DNA of 64,000 bases from Acidobacteriota bacterium (GTDB lineage: Bacteria; Acidobacteriota; Terriglobia; Terriglobales; Acidobacteriaceae), in assembly GCA_003010405.1 (NCBI GenBank), contig PJLO01000006.1, forward strand, positions 62,001-126,000, written 5' to 3'. Numbering within the stretch: the first letter of the stretch is position 1; every line of letters starts with the position of its first letter. The translations under genes and the position numbers were made by a program. Under the pieces are notes generated by a model. The model had not been told where the DNA came from, did not search any database, and worked only from the letters and a program-made list of their open reading frames with translations. Positions 34,491 through 44,902 of this stretch are shown in pieces.

Positions 34491-36716
34491 ATGGCTCAAG
34501 GCAAACTTCGGCTGCTTCTCCTCTGGCACATGCACCAACCCTTCTACAAGGATCTGGTCAGCGGTGAGTACCGTCTGCCGTGGGTGCGTATGCACGCGCT
34601 CAAAGACTATTACGGCATGGTGAAACTGCTGGAGGAGTTTCCAAAAGTTCATCAGAATTTCAATATCGTGCCTTCTCTCGTGGCGCAAATCGAGGACTAC
34701 AACTCCGGAGTGTTCAAGGATCCATTCTGGGATATAGCAGCCAAGCCTGCTTCCGAACTCAGTCCCGATGATCGCCGCTTTGCCCTGACTTATCTTTTCC
34801 AGGCTCATGGAGAGCGGATGATCGGGCGCTACCCACGCTATCGCAGCCTGTGGGAGCAAGTGCGCGCCGCAGGACCGGACCCGGGGAACGCCATCATCAC
34901 CTTTACGGAACGCGACTACCGCGACCTGCAGGTGCTTTCGCAAATTGCGTGGTTTGATGAGTATTTTATCGAGGATCCCGCAATCAAGGCACTGATCGAA
35001 AAGGGGCAGGGGTATAGCGAGGACGACCAGCGCTTCGTTATGAGCAAGCAGCACGAGATACTGAATGCCGTGCTGCCCGCCTATCGTGATGCTGCCTCGC
35101 GCGGTTCGATTGAACTTTCGGCAACCCCGTACTATCACCCGATTCTTCCGCTCATTTGTGATGTGGACGTTGGACGGGAGTCGGTTCCAGGACTACCGCT
35201 GCCCACTGAACGCTTCAGACGGCCTGAAGATGCTGAAGAGCAGATTCGCCGTGCTCTTGATTCCCACCAAAGTGCCTTCGGTGTGCGCCCTGTGGGGATG
35301 TGGCCGAGTGAAGGCTCGGTTTCGGATGAGGTGCTGAGCCTGGCTGCACAACTGGGTGTCCAATGGATGGCAACCGACGAGGGTGTACTGGGACGTAGCC
35401 TTCACCACGAGATGACCCGCGATAACCAGGGTTTTCTTGATCGAAGCAGTGCCGAAAAGCTCTACAACATCTATCGCTGGGAGGGTGAAGGCGATTCGAT
35501 GAACTTGGTCTTCCGCGATCATCGAATCAGCGACTTGATCGGTTTTGTCTATGCGGGAATGAACTCTTCGGAGGCCGCTGCACACCTGATGAAAAACATT
35601 AAGCGCGCAGCATCGCCGGTTTTGGAGTCCGGGCGTGATGCCGTGCTCTCGATTATTCTGGATGGAGAAAACGCATGGGAGAGCTATACGGAAAATGGTC
35701 GCGACTTCCTGCGGCGTTTCTACGGTGCCTTGCAGAGTGATCCCCAGATCGAGCCGATCACAATTTCAGAGGCCATTGAACGCCAGCGCCCGGAAAGTTT
35801 CGGAAAACTGCGCGGACTCGTTCCCGGATCATGGATCAACGCCAACTTCAATGTTTGGATTGGCGCGCCCGAGGACAACAAGGCGTGGAACTACCTTAGC
35901 CAGGCGCGGGATTACTACGACGCCAATGCGAGCCGTGCCAATGAAAGCCAGCGCAAGCTTGCCTATGAAGAATTGCTGATTGCCGAGGGTAGCGACTGGA
36001 ACTGGTGGTACGGTCCCGAACATCATTCGGCAAACGATCGCGACTTCGACGAGCTTTATCGCAAGCATCTTTCCAACGTGTATACCGTGCTCGGCGGAGT
36101 TCCGCCCGATCACCTGGCGCGACCTATTTCAGGCGTGCTGATTCGTCCCACATTTTCTCCACAGGCGGCCTATGTCCGGCCCGTTATTGATGGTGAGGTG
36201 AACAGTTACTTCGACTGGATGGGGGCGGCTTTCTTCACCAGTGATCGTCAGGGAGGCAGTATGCATGGCAAGCTCTTCATACTTGACTCCATTCACGCGG
36301 GCATAGACGAGGAGTTTTTGTATTCGCGCCTGGATTTTGCCGGGGATTTGCCGCGGGGAGATACGACAGCGACTCTCCACCTTGCATTGCGTGAGGGCGA
36401 TCAGATCATCTCGACCTTCAACTTCGACGCGGAAATCTCTCATGGGCAGCTCACGGGGTGGAAACTACGCAACAACGGCGAGGATATACTTGCGTCAAGA
36501 GATAAACCTTCCGGTGTGGAAGCTGCGCTCGGCAAAATTCTGGAGATAAAGCTGCCAATGGCGCTGTTAGGCGCGAAAGAGGGAAACACGTTTAATATTC
36601 GTTTTGTCCTCTACCGTGATCATTTGCCGCTTGATTCGCTTCCACAGGAGGGCTCATTGGAAATCAAAGTGGCCCCTGAAGATGTGCTGGCCGGGATTGC
36701 TTACGCATCGCAATAA
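34491..36716 (+). CDS. Glycoside hydrolase family 57 protein
   Basis: Protein of 741 residues beginning MAQGKLRLLLLWHMHQPFY, the hallmark N-terminus of GH57 amylases and 4-alpha-glucanotransferases. Other family regions are HQNFNIVPSLVAQIEDY, GMWPSEGSVSDEVL (likely nucleophile Glu) and ILDGENAWESYTENG (likely acid/base Asp). The C-terminal 200 residues form an additional beta-rich domain. No signal peptide, so it is cytoplasmic and probably acts on glycogen or maltodextrin. The ATG at 34491 fits the conserved N-terminus; a frame to 34419 adds 24 unlike residues. It is divergent from lptFG. Confidence 0.9.
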   Translation: MAQGKLRLLLLWHMHQPFYKDLVSGEYRLPWVRMHALKDYYGMVKLLEEFPKVHQNFNIVPSLVAQIEDYNSGVFKDPFWDIAAKPASELSPDDRRFALTYLFQAHGERMIGRYPRYRSLWEQVRAAGPDPGNAIITFTERDYRDLQVLSQIAWFDEYFIEDPAIKALIEKGQGYSEDDQRFVMSKQHEILNAVLPAYRDAASRGSIELSATPYYHPILPLICDVDVGRESVPGLPLPTERFRRPEDAEEQIRRALDSHQSAFGVRPVGMWPSEGSVSDEVLSLAAQLGVQWMATDEGVLGRSLHHEMTRDNQGFLDRSSAEKLYNIYRWEGEGDSMNLVFRDHRISDLIGFVYAGMNSSEAAAHLMKNIKRAASPVLESGRDAVLSIILDGENAWESYTENGRDFLRRFYGALQSDPQIEPITISEAIERQRPESFGKLRGLVPGSWINANFNVWIGAPEDNKAWNYLSQARDYYDANASRANESQRKLAYEELLIAEGSDWNWWYGPEHHSANDRDFDELYRKHLSNVYTVLGGVPPDHLARPISGVLIRPTFSPQAAYVRPVIDGEVNSYFDWMGAAFFTSDRQGGSMHGKLFILDSIHAGIDEEFLYSRLDFAGDLPRGDTTATLHLALREGDQIISTFNFDAEISHGQLTGWKLRNNGEDILASRDKPSGVEAALGKILEIKLPMALLGAKEGNTFNIRFVLYRDHLPLDSLPQEGSLEIKVAPEDVLAGIAYASQ

Positions 36717-36817
36717 TCGCGATAATCGGCGTGGCTGGTGATCGGGAAAATCAGAGAAACAGGTGCCGGAGTGTACGCAAATTTCAGCAAGGTAAAGATT
36801 CAAAAGGAAAATCAAGA

Positions 36818-37231
36818 ATGTCCGAACTAATCAGGACCGGTGTTTCGATCGAGCAGGATCTGCTGGAGAAGTTCGACAAGCTGATTGCCAAGCGAGGTTA
36901 CGGAAATCGCTCGGAGGCCCTTCGCGATCTGATTCGCGAAATGCTGGTTTCAGAAGAAGTGAGTGCCAACAAGCAGGTCATCGCAACCCTTTCCATGATC
37001 TACGACCACCATCGGCCTGAGCTGACGAACAAACTGAGCGCGGCGCAGCATCATCACCACGGAAACGTGCTCGCCGCGACACATGTTCACCTCGACGAGG
37101 ACAACTGCTTTGAAGTTGTGATCATGAAAGGGCTTGCGGGCGAAGTGAAGCACCTGGCCGACCACATGCTCAGTATGAAAGGCGTTAAGCACGGAAAACT
37201 GGTCATGACCTCGACAGGCGAGGGATTCTGA
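36818..37231 (+). CDS. nikR: Nickel-responsive regulator NikR
   Basis: Ribbon-helix-helix repressor with ACT-like metal domain, 137 residues. The DNA-binding part is RTGVSIEQDLLEKFDKLIA with YGNRSEALRDLIR. The nickel site is visible as HVHLDEDNC (H-x-H-x5-C) plus an upstream His in the HHHHGN run. NikR represses nickel uptake when nickel is plentiful. No nikABCDE or hydrogenase/urease genes are in the window, so targets lie elsewhere. The ATG at 36818 has AAAGGAAA upstream. It follows the GH57 gene by about 100 bases. Confidence 0.93.
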   Translation: MSELIRTGVSIEQDLLEKFDKLIAKRGYGNRSEALRDLIREMLVSEEVSANKQVIATLSMIYDHHRPELTNKLSAAQHHHHGNVLAATHVHLDEDNCFEVVIMKGLAGEVKHLADHMLSMKGVKHGKLVMTSTGEGF

Positions 37232-37263
37232 CCCAACACGCGGAATGCGTGGTCAGCCCCGTG

Positions 37264-37290
37264 CCGAAAATGCCAAGTTTCTATTTTCGG
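37264..37290. terminator. Hairpin between convergent nikR and permease genes
   Basis: CCGAAAAT and ATTTTCGG form a perfect eight-pair inverted repeat with an 11-base loop. No clear T tract follows on either side, so its role as terminator is tentative. Confidence 0.4.
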
Positions 37291-37295
37291 TCCTT

Positions 37296-38768
37296 CTAAC
37301 CATTACCAGCGCCCGCACCTGCCTCGAAAGGCCATTCGCGTTTTTTCAATGAACGCAGCAGAAACGCCGCCACTCCTAGGCCCGCAAATAGCATCCCGCG
37401 ACCGACCAGTGGAAGCTTGTCCAGCAGTACCAGCGAGAAGCCTGCCACAGTAATCAGCACAGGCAACGGATATAGCCACATGCGGAAAGGACGCGGCTGA
37501 TCGGGATTCAGGATCCGCCACACAACTGCTCCCACCGCTTGCAGCAGAAAAAGCAGCATAATGCGGATTACTACCAGCGCGCTGACCAGGTCACGTAATT
37601 GGAAGATGCAGAACAGGCAAGCCAACCCGCCGAGGAGCAACACGCTCGCCGTAGGGAAGTGCTCGCGCTGGTGTACGCGTTGAAAAATGGCGAAAAAATT
37701 TCCGTCTCGCGCCGCAGCAAAAGGAATGCGCGAGTAGCCCGCCAGCAGGGAAAACACCGAAGCAAAGGCAGTCCAGATCACCAGCAGCGCGACCAGTCTT
37801 CCTGCCCAGGGTCCATACACAATCTCGGCGGCCTTGGCCACCACAAAATTGTGCGAGGTACTTCGTGCCATTGCGGCAATGTCATGCGCTGGCATCACCC
37901 CCAGCACGCTTATATTCATTGCTACATAAAGACAGGCAACCGCAACAATCGAAAGCAGCATGGAGCGCGGAATCGTTTTATGCGGCTCGACTACCTCTTC
38001 GCCCAGAAAGCAGATGTTGTAATAGCCCCAGTAGTCGTAGAGCGCGATCAACAGAGCACCAGCAAAGGCTCCGCCGAAACCGGATGCAGGAAGCGTTGTC
38101 CATCCCGGCGGGAATGCAATGGCAGACTGAAAGTGCGAAAGCCCCAGATAGATCACGAACCCTAGCGTGCCCAGAACGCCGACCCACAGGTATTTTGAGA
38201 TACGTCCAACGCCGCTGATGCGCCGGTACACCAGAAGCGTCGCAAGTGAGGCCGTGAACATCGCCAGCAGGGTCGCGCCGGAAATCTCAATGACCAATTT
38301 GACGGTTCCCAGCAGAGGAAACGTAATCGTCGAACGCCAGAAGACCTTCGCCAGCGCGGGTGCAACATATGCCGCATAGCCTGCCAGCCCGATGCATCCT
38401 GTTGCCATTGAGACCGGTGCGCTGAACACCAGTTGAAAGACAAAAAGGAACGAGAGCAAGCGTCCGATCTTTCGTGGTCCGTATATTTCCTTCAGGTATT
38501 CGTAAGAGCCGCCAGCGCGTGGCATGGCTGCGCCAAGTTCGGCCCAGATTAATCCGTCGGAAAACGCCAGTGCCGCACCCGCGATCCAACCGAAAAGTGC
38601 CTGTGGCCCGTGCATCGCCGCCACCATCAACGGCAGCGTGGTGAACGGTCCCACTCCGATCATGTCAACCATGTTCAGCGCCGTGGCTGGCAACAGAGTC
38701 AGTCTTCGTTCCAGCCTGGGTCTGCCGTTCTCTTGGCCGGGAAAACCATTCGGTGTGCTCGTCTGCAT
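37296..38768 (-). CDS. APC-superfamily amino acid permease
   Basis: Inner-membrane transporter of 490 residues with about 12 hydrophobic helices. It has the APC start LLPATALNMVDMIGVGPFTT (helix 1 with the broken-helix GVGPF), WAELGAAMPRAGGSYEYLKE in helix 2-3, and GEEVVEPHKTIPRSM in the middle, a typical amino acid/polyamine permease signature. Substrate is not resolved. The ATG at 38768 is preferred over 38804, which adds 12 residues ahead of a normal N-terminus. It is divergent from the PIG-L gene. Confidence 0.9.
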   Translation of the reverse strand: MQTSTPNGFPGQENGRPRLERRLTLLPATALNMVDMIGVGPFTTLPLMVAAMHGPQALFGWIAGAALAFSDGLIWAELGAAMPRAGGSYEYLKEIYGPRKIGRLLSFLFVFQLVFSAPVSMATGCIGLAGYAAYVAPALAKVFWRSTITFPLLGTVKLVIEISGATLLAMFTASLATLLVYRRISGVGRISKYLWVGVLGTLGFVIYLGLSHFQSAIAFPPGWTTLPASGFGGAFAGALLIALYDYWGYYNICFLGEEVVEPHKTIPRSMLLSIVAVACLYVAMNISVLGVMPAHDIAAMARSTSHNFVVAKAAEIVYGPWAGRLVALLVIWTAFASVFSLLAGYSRIPFAAARDGNFFAIFQRVHQREHFPTASVLLLGGLACLFCIFQLRDLVSALVVIRIMLLFLLQAVGAVVWRILNPDQPRPFRMWLYPLPVLITVAGFSLVLLDKLPLVGRGMLFAGLGVAAFLLRSLKKREWPFEAGAGAGNG

Positions 38769-38888
38769 TGACTCGAATATAAAGCTTTGCGCACTGCAAC
38801 CCAAAACCGGAGCTGCTGCTTCTCTTTACTTTGGGGGACTGCTTGCGTCTACACTCAACCCGCGTCCAGTACAATCACATCGGAGCGC

Positions 38889-39842
38889 ATGATGAAGAAT
38901 CCACTGCCCATCGCCGTGCGTACGGCCCTCCTCCTGATCGTTTTCTGTGGACTTGCTCTTGCCCAATCGCCCGTAGCTCCGGCTCCAGTGCCTGTGCGCG
39001 TGCTTATCGTGGTGGCGCATCCGGATGACGAGTTCTGCTTCGCCGCCACGGTCTACGAAATCACGCACAACCTCGGCGGCACTGTAGATCAACTGGTGAT
39101 CACCAACGGTGAGGGAGGATATCGTTATTCATTGCTCGCGGAGTCTTATTACGGCGTTTCGCTTACCGATGAAGCGATTGGGCGCGCCGCTCTGCCTGAG
39201 ATTCGCAAGCGCGAACTTCTCGATGCAGGGCATGTGCTGGGCATTGCCAACCATTTTTTCTTAGACGAGCGCGATCTGCGCTACACCCAGGATATCGACG
39301 AGGTATTGCGGGAACACTGGCATAAGGGCGTAGTTCTTCCTGAGATCGAGCGCCGGATTGCCGCCGGAAACTACGACTTCGTATTTACGCTCTTTCCCAC
39401 GCCGGAGACCCATGGCGGACACAAGGCGGCAACCCTTACCGCGCTGAACGCCGTGCAGCAGTTTGCCGGGCGCAAGCCGATTGTGCTTGGCTGCCAGGCG
39501 ACGCGCAGCGCTGCTGAGGCGCAGCCGTCGTGGAAAGGTTTTCAGAGCCCGCAGCACCCGTTTAGCGTGCTCCCGCAGGTTTTCACAACAGACCGCACGG
39601 TAAAGTTTGGCTTCAGAAATGCGCTCGATTACCAGATCATCGTGAATTGGGTCATTACCGCACACAAATCGCAGGGAGCGTATCAGCTGGACGTAAATCG
39701 CGCGGATCGCGAGCAGTTTGTAATCTTGCAGAACGGATCGACTGATGAGTCTACGCGCACGGAAGCGCTCTTCCGCGCGCTGGCCGAGCAGGCCGCGCAT
39801 CCGAAGTCATTGGCTGCGCTCGGCTCCGGAGTCCGGCACTGA
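38889..39842 (+). CDS. PIG-L/LmbE-family deacetylase, secreted
   Basis: Zinc-dependent N-acetylglucosamine deacetylase-like protein of 317 residues. The metal motif VVAHPDDEFCFAATV (AHPDDE) follows a signal peptide (ALLLIVFCGLALAQ); a second motif, ETHGGHKAAT, supplies the other histidine. Family members deacetylate GlcNAc-PI, GlcNAc-malate (BshB) or antibiotic precursors. The signal peptide argues for a periplasmic substrate rather than bacillithiol synthesis. The start at 38889 places the signal peptide at the N-terminus and follows CGGAGC. Confidence 0.87.
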   Translation: MMKNPLPIAVRTALLLIVFCGLALAQSPVAPAPVPVRVLIVVAHPDDEFCFAATVYEITHNLGGTVDQLVITNGEGGYRYSLLAESYYGVSLTDEAIGRAALPEIRKRELLDAGHVLGIANHFFLDERDLRYTQDIDEVLREHWHKGVVLPEIERRIAAGNYDFVFTLFPTPETHGGHKAATLTALNAVQQFAGRKPIVLGCQATRSAAEAQPSWKGFQSPQHPFSVLPQVFTTDRTVKFGFRNALDYQIIVNWVITAHKSQGAYQLDVNRADREQFVILQNGSTDESTRTEALFRALAEQAAHPKSLAALGSGVRH

Positions 39843-39881
39843 CCATCATCGAAGCAAGTCACGAGCGGCACTGCTCTTTGT

Positions 39882-40295
39882 TTATTCGCCAATCACTTTG
39901 ATGAGCACTCTTTTGTTTCTGCGTCCATCAAACTCCGCATAGAAGACTCTCTGCCAAGGCCCCAGGTCCAACCGTCCCGCCGTAACCGGGACAATGACCT
40001 GGTGGTGTACCAGCATGGATTTCAGGTGTGCGTCTCCGTTGGTTTCGCCCGTTTGATGATGTTTGTATGCCGGATTTTTCGGGGCTAGCTTCTCAAGCCA
40101 TGCTTCAATGTCCTCGATCAATCCTTCCTCGTTGTCGTTTACATATACTCCGGCCGTGATGTGCATGGCTGATACTAATGCCAGCCCCTCCTGAATGCCG
40201 CTCTGCCGCACGGCCTTTTCCACCTGCGGAGTGATATGTACGTACTCATGCTCATGGCGAGTGTTGAAGGTCAGATATTCCGTGTGTGATTTCAT
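39882..40295 (-). CDS. YjbQ family protein (UPF0047)
   Basis: Small cytoplasmic protein of 137 residues. It matches YjbQ by [38 protein letters not shown] and [18 protein letters not shown]. Some members have weak thiamine-phosphate synthase activity, but the main role is unknown. It is divergent from the DUF2339 gene across only 62 bases. Confidence 0.92.
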   Translation of the reverse strand: MKSHTEYLTFNTRHEHEYVHITPQVEKAVRQSGIQEGLALVSAMHITAGVYVNDNEEGLIEDIEAWLEKLAPKNPAYKHHQTGETNGDAHLKSMLVHHQVIVPVTAGRLDLGPWQRVFYAEFDGRRNKRVLIKVIGE

Positions 40296-40343
40296 GAAAA
40301 GAGTGTAAGGCAGAATCGCGAGTGCAGCTTTTCCTGCAACGGG

Positions 40344-40349
40344 TATAAT
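40344..40349 (+). promoter_or_regulatory. -10 element directly before the DUF2339 start codon
   Basis: A perfect TATAAT ends eight bases before the ATG at 40358. Transcription would start at or within two bases of the ATG, predicting a leaderless mRNA. No ribosome binding site is visible, and the -35 is weak. Confidence 0.5.
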
Positions 40350-40357
40350 GCCCCAAA

Positions 40358-42208
40358 ATGAGCGAACAGGATGAACTTCGTCAGCTACGGGAACTCGTGG
40401 CGCAACTTACTGCCCGTGTCTATCGCCTTGAGCAGCTTGCCGCGAGCCAATCGCCTGCCGTGCCTTTCAGGCCGGAACCGATTTCGAATGCTTCCGTTGC
40501 GCCCGCAGCACCGACCCGGCCCGCGCCAGAGGTTCGCGCCGAAACACCCGTTTTGCCGCAGGACTCTCTCGAACGCCGGATCGGATCGCAGTGGCTTAAT
40601 CGTGTAGGAGTTGTTGCCGTACTCGTCGGCGCTTCGTATTTCTTGAAACTCGCCTTCGACAACGGATGGATAGCCCCGGTCGTCCGCACGCTCATCGGAA
40701 TCGTTACCGGGGTTGGCCTCTGCTGGTGGAGCGAGCGTTTCCGCGCCAGATCCCAGGCTTTTTCCTACTCGCTTAAGGCTGTTGGCATTGGCATTCTTTA
40801 TCTTTCGCTTTGGGCTTCATTTCAGGTCTACAACCTGCTGCCCGGCTCGATCGCCTTCCTCGCGATGGTGCTTGTTACGGCGGCCACCGCTTGGCTTGCG
40901 GTTGCACAGGATGCCGAATTGCTCGCCGGGCTTGCGTTGCTCGGGGGATTGCTGACCCCGGTGCTTTGCTCAACTCACGGCAACCACGAAGCCGCGCTCT
41001 TTTCCTACCTGCTGCTTTTGTCGGTTGGAGCCTTTGTTTTACAACGTTTCAAGCCGTGGCCCCGCATTCTCTTCGGAGCTTTCGTCGGCAGCTTCCTTCT
41101 GGGTGCCGCCTGGTTTGACACTTATTACAGCGATAATCAGTTTGCGGAATCGCTCCTCTTTTTTACCCTACTTTTCGCGCTCTTTGCGGTCGCCCCGCTC
41201 TACTCGATCCTTGAACCGGAGCGTGACCGTCCGACTCGGCAGATAGGACTCCTGCTTGCGATTTTCAACGCCGCAGCCTACTTCTCGGCAGTCTATTCGC
41301 AACTGCTGACCTCGGGGTCCGCGGTACATTCGCGGACATCAGCGTATGCCCTCGCTCTTGCTGTCGTTTACTTCTCGCTTGCCGTTGCTCTGGACCGCCG
41401 CGTATCCGAGCAGCCCGAGGTTGAGCGCCTTCTTCCCATCGCGCATTACGGTCTCGCAATCTCGTTCCTGACCGTCGCCATCGCGCTCAGATTGCGCCAA
41501 CACTGGATCACACCGGCCTGGCTGGTCGAAGGTGCGCTCCTCTTCTGGGCTGGAGCGCGCACCGCCCGGCGCAGAGTGAAGCTCTTTGCTGTTGTGGTCG
41601 TTGTCCTGGGCATACTCCGCTTGCTCACCATCGATCTTTACGGATGGGGGATGCAGTCACTCATCTTCAATACTCGCTTCGCGACCTTTGCGATTGCCAT
41701 TGCCGCGCTGCTCTGGATGATCTCTCTGGACAGACAGTACACCGGTTTTCATTCTCCGCATCGCGAGCCCGACCGCGCTGCCGTCGCTGTTGCCGTTGTT
41801 ATGGTGAACCTGCTCGTCCTGCTTGCGGCAGGTCTGGAGATTCACGACACCTTCGGACTGCTCATACGCGATACCACGGTGAACTTTGCGAATCCTGCTT
41901 ACTTCGATGCTGAGAAGGCGAGGCACGCGCTTTTCATCGCGCGCAATTTTTCCTACTCCGCGCTCATCATGTCGTACGGAGCCTTGCTCATGTGGTTGGG
42001 ATTTACGCGCAAATCTGCGATGTTGCGGTGGCAGGCTATTCTGCTCATCGCCGCTACGGTTTTGAAGGTGTTTGCTTACGATGTATCCGCGCTCGACCGC
42101 GGCTGGCGCGTTCTCAGCTTCATAATTCTGGGCGCTCTGCTGCTGGCGGTTTCCTACGCTTACCAGCGAGACTGGCTCGGCCTTCAGCGTCCTCGCTCCA
42201 GTGAATAA
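40358..42208 (+). CDS. DUF2339 multi-pass membrane protein
   Basis: Large membrane protein of 616 residues. A coiled-coil N-terminus ([20 protein letters not shown]) and Pro/Ala-rich linker precede about 16 hydrophobic helices from residue 85 on, beginning with [20 protein letters not shown], the typical DUF2339 opening. Function is unknown. The start codon is almost at the predicted transcription start. It converges on ftsK. Confidence 0.88.
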   Translation: MSEQDELRQLRELVAQLTARVYRLEQLAASQSPAVPFRPEPISNASVAPAAPTRPAPEVRAETPVLPQDSLERRIGSQWLNRVGVVAVLVGASYFLKLAFDNGWIAPVVRTLIGIVTGVGLCWWSERFRARSQAFSYSLKAVGIGILYLSLWASFQVYNLLPGSIAFLAMVLVTAATAWLAVAQDAELLAGLALLGGLLTPVLCSTHGNHEAALFSYLLLLSVGAFVLQRFKPWPRILFGAFVGSFLLGAAWFDTYYSDNQFAESLLFFTLLFALFAVAPLYSILEPERDRPTRQIGLLLAIFNAAAYFSAVYSQLLTSGSAVHSRTSAYALALAVVYFSLAVALDRRVSEQPEVERLLPIAHYGLAISFLTVAIALRLRQHWITPAWLVEGALLFWAGARTARRRVKLFAVVVVVLGILRLLTIDLYGWGMQSLIFNTRFATFAIAIAALLWMISLDRQYTGFHSPHREPDRAAVAVAVVMVNLLVLLAAGLEIHDTFGLLIRDTTVNFANPAYFDAEKARHALFIARNFSYSALIMSYGALLMWLGFTRKSAMLRWQAILLIAATVLKVFAYDVSALDRGWRVLSFIILGALLLAVSYAYQRDWLGLQRPRSSE

Positions 42209-42303
42209 GCAGCATCAAGGCGAGGTGATCCGGTCAACTATGGATAGTTGCGCAGCGAAAACAAAGGCGCGAACTGCTCCGCGCCTTGCCTGTAATGCCC
42301 TGT

Positions 42304-44727
42304 TTAGCTTTCCATCTCTGAAATCCAGTCCGGAGGTTTGAGAATCTCTCTCGGTTTCGGTCCGTCGGCCGGACCCACAATTCCGTCGCGCTCCATCAGG
42401 TCAATTAAGTGTGCGGCGCGTCCATAACCAACCCTCAGTCGCCGCTGAATCAGTGAAGTGGAAGCCTTGCCGAATTCGAAGACCAGCCGCACCGCGTCAT
42501 TGAACAGCGGATCGTTGTCATCGCCTCCTCCCTCAAGTCCGCCGTCACCTTTCACGCTATTCCCTTCGTCCGCTGGTGCCGCAAGGAAGCCATGTTCGTA
42601 CTGTGCTGTGGCTTGTGCTTTCCAGAACTCCACGGTCGATGCGATTTCCTTTTCGGTCACGAAAGGAGCGTGTACACGCAATACCCGCGACGATCCGCTC
42701 GGTAAATAGAGCATATCGCCGCGACCCAGCAGTGACTCCGCGCCATTGGCGTCCAGAATCGTTCTTGAATCGATCTTTGTAGCCACGCGGAACGACATGC
42801 GCGCCGGGAAGTTCGCCTTGATCAGTCCCGTGATTACATCGACCGAAGGCCGCTGTGTAGCCAGTACCAGGTGAATACCGATAGCACGCGCCATCTGTGC
42901 CAGTCGCGTAATCGACTCTTCGACGTTAGCGCCGTCCACCATCATCAGGTCGGCCAATTCGTCCACAATGATGACGATGTAGGGAAGCGGCTTTTCCTCC
43001 GTGCCGTCCTCAAACAGCGATGGCGTGTGGTTCTCTTCAAAGAGTCGGTTGTACTGGTCGATATTCCGCACGCCCTTCTGCGCCAGCAGCTTCAAGCGCC
43101 GCTCCATCTCGCGTACCGCGTTGCGCAGAGCGTTGCTCGCCAGTTTCGGCTCGCTGATGATCGGAGTATAGAGGTGCGGAACGCCGTCGTAGTTGGTCAG
43201 CTCCACTCGCTTTGGATCTACCAGAATCAGGCGCACCTGGTCGGGCGTGCCCTTGTAGAGAATCGACATGATGAACGCGTTGATTGCCACCGACTTGCCG
43301 CTGCCGGTTGAGCCGGCAATCAGCAGGTGCGGCATCGAGTTCAGCTCCGTGACCATCAGGCGCCCGTTGATGTCTTTGCCGAGCGAAACCGTGAGCTTCG
43401 ATCTCGAAGCTGAATATTCCGGGCTTTCCACCACTTCGCGAAGCCAGATCGTCTCGCGTTTTTCATTCGGAACCTGGATACCCACGGTGGATTTTCCTGC
43501 CGTGCGTTCAATCAGAATGCTCTCGGCGCGCAGCGCCAGGCACAGGTCGTCCTGCAGATTCACGATGCGGCTGTACTTGATCCCCGCCTCGGGTTTGAAT
43601 TCGAAAGTGGTTACCACCGGGCCGGGATTGATTTGCACGACCGAACCCAGCACTCCGAACTCCCCGCATTTTTGGGTCAGAGTCTGCGCCAGTTCTTTCA
43701 GTTCCTGCTCGTCGTAAGCTTGCCGGGCCTCAGGGCGCTGCAACAGCGTGCTCGAAGGAAGCTTCCACTGTCCCTGCTGCTTTGTCAGCGTGGTTCGCGC
43801 CTGGAGCTGTGAAACATCGGCCCGAACGCCAATCGAGATTGACTCTTGCGCTGTGGAATCCATCTTCTCGATTCCGGACAGGTGGCGCTCCGTCGAAGCC
43901 GGCTCTGAATCTTGCTCTACTTCGTATGACTGTGCCGGCGCTTCGTATGATTGTGCCGGTGTCGAGGTCACAAATGGTGACTTAACCCTGGCGGCCGGCT
44001 TAGCTTTTGGCGTGAAGCGTTCTCTCTTTTCCGCTGCTTTAGCCGCTGCCCGCTCTCTCTTTTCGCGCAAGCGCTGCTTCTTTTCCAGCAGCTTCAGCTC
44101 ATGCGCCTTCTTGCGCCGCTCCCTCCATTCCGTGTAGCGATCGCGCAAGGCATAGAAAAGCGTAAACCGTGTCTGTAGCCATAGCCGGAGACTGCTGAGG
44201 GAAAATGCGGTCGAGAGATAGAGCGTCGCGGCAATTGCCGTGAATGTGACGATGTATGCTCCGACATAGTTCAGATAATGCACCAGCAGGTCGCCCAGCA
44301 ACCGGCCCAGCAAACCCTCAATGGGAATCGCGTTCATCCAGCGCATGGGCCCCGGAAGCATCGCCAGCAGAGCACTTGTAAACGCCAGCAGCGCAACTGC
44401 TCCACTGGCTTTCACTAATGGATTTTCGACCGTGTGCGAACGTATCCAGCGCACGGCCAGAAAAATCAGCATCACCGGTAGCAGGAAGGCCATCAAGCCG
44501 AGCGACTGCAGGATCAGGTCTGCCGAGTAGGCGCCGATCAAGCCGATCCAGTTGTGTGCCGGCCGGCCGACAGGAGGATCCGCCGCTGTGTTCAGCGAGC
44601 GGTCCATAGGCGAATACGAGACCAGAGCCAGCATCAGCAGCACCGCCATTGCGAGCAGTAGAATGCCAATCAGCTCATTGAGCCTCTTGCTATGCGTAGG
44701 AACAAACAATCTGGAGAGAAACATCAT
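42304..44727 (-). CDS. ftsK: DNA translocase FtsK
   Basis: Septum-located DNA pump that clears and resolves chromosome termini, 807 residues. Four or five N-terminal membrane helices (about 20-180) are followed by a charged linker (about 195-330), shorter than in E. coli. The motor has Walker A IAGSTGSGKSVAINA and Walker B YIVIIVDELADLMM. The C-terminal gamma winged-helix is present (ALIQRR-like STSLIQRRLRVGYGRAAHLI), which would read KOPS-type sites. No clear ribosome binding site precedes the ATG at 44727. Confidence 0.95.
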   Translation of the reverse strand: MMFLSRLFVPTHSKRLNELIGILLLAMAVLLMLALVSYSPMDRSLNTAADPPVGRPAHNWIGLIGAYSADLILQSLGLMAFLLPVMLIFLAVRWIRSHTVENPLVKASGAVALLAFTSALLAMLPGPMRWMNAIPIEGLLGRLLGDLLVHYLNYVGAYIVTFTAIAATLYLSTAFSLSSLRLWLQTRFTLFYALRDRYTEWRERRKKAHELKLLEKKQRLREKRERAAAKAAEKRERFTPKAKPAARVKSPFVTSTPAQSYEAPAQSYEVEQDSEPASTERHLSGIEKMDSTAQESISIGVRADVSQLQARTTLTKQQGQWKLPSSTLLQRPEARQAYDEQELKELAQTLTQKCGEFGVLGSVVQINPGPVVTTFEFKPEAGIKYSRIVNLQDDLCLALRAESILIERTAGKSTVGIQVPNEKRETIWLREVVESPEYSASRSKLTVSLGKDINGRLMVTELNSMPHLLIAGSTGSGKSVAINAFIMSILYKGTPDQVRLILVDPKRVELTNYDGVPHLYTPIISEPKLASNALRNAVREMERRLKLLAQKGVRNIDQYNRLFEENHTPSLFEDGTEEKPLPYIVIIVDELADLMMVDGANVEESITRLAQMARAIGIHLVLATQRPSVDVITGLIKANFPARMSFRVATKIDSRTILDANGAESLLGRGDMLYLPSGSSRVLRVHAPFVTEKEIASTVEFWKAQATAQYEHGFLAAPADEGNSVKGDGGLEGGGDDNDPLFNDAVRLVFEFGKASTSLIQRRLRVGYGRAAHLIDLMERDGIVGPADGPKPREILKPPDWISEMES

Positions 44728-44902
44728 AATTGGCGTGCATGTCGGCGGTTGAACACACTTTCCCGAGCGCGCTTACCCGCGCCTTGGTCATCCGATCAAT
44801 GCCAGAGCTGAATCATTATGACGCATTCCGGGAGCAAAGCGCAGGCCATTCAATCCTGCCGGGTTGATGAGAAGGATTCGCCCGCGCGATACGAGCTTTC
44901 AT

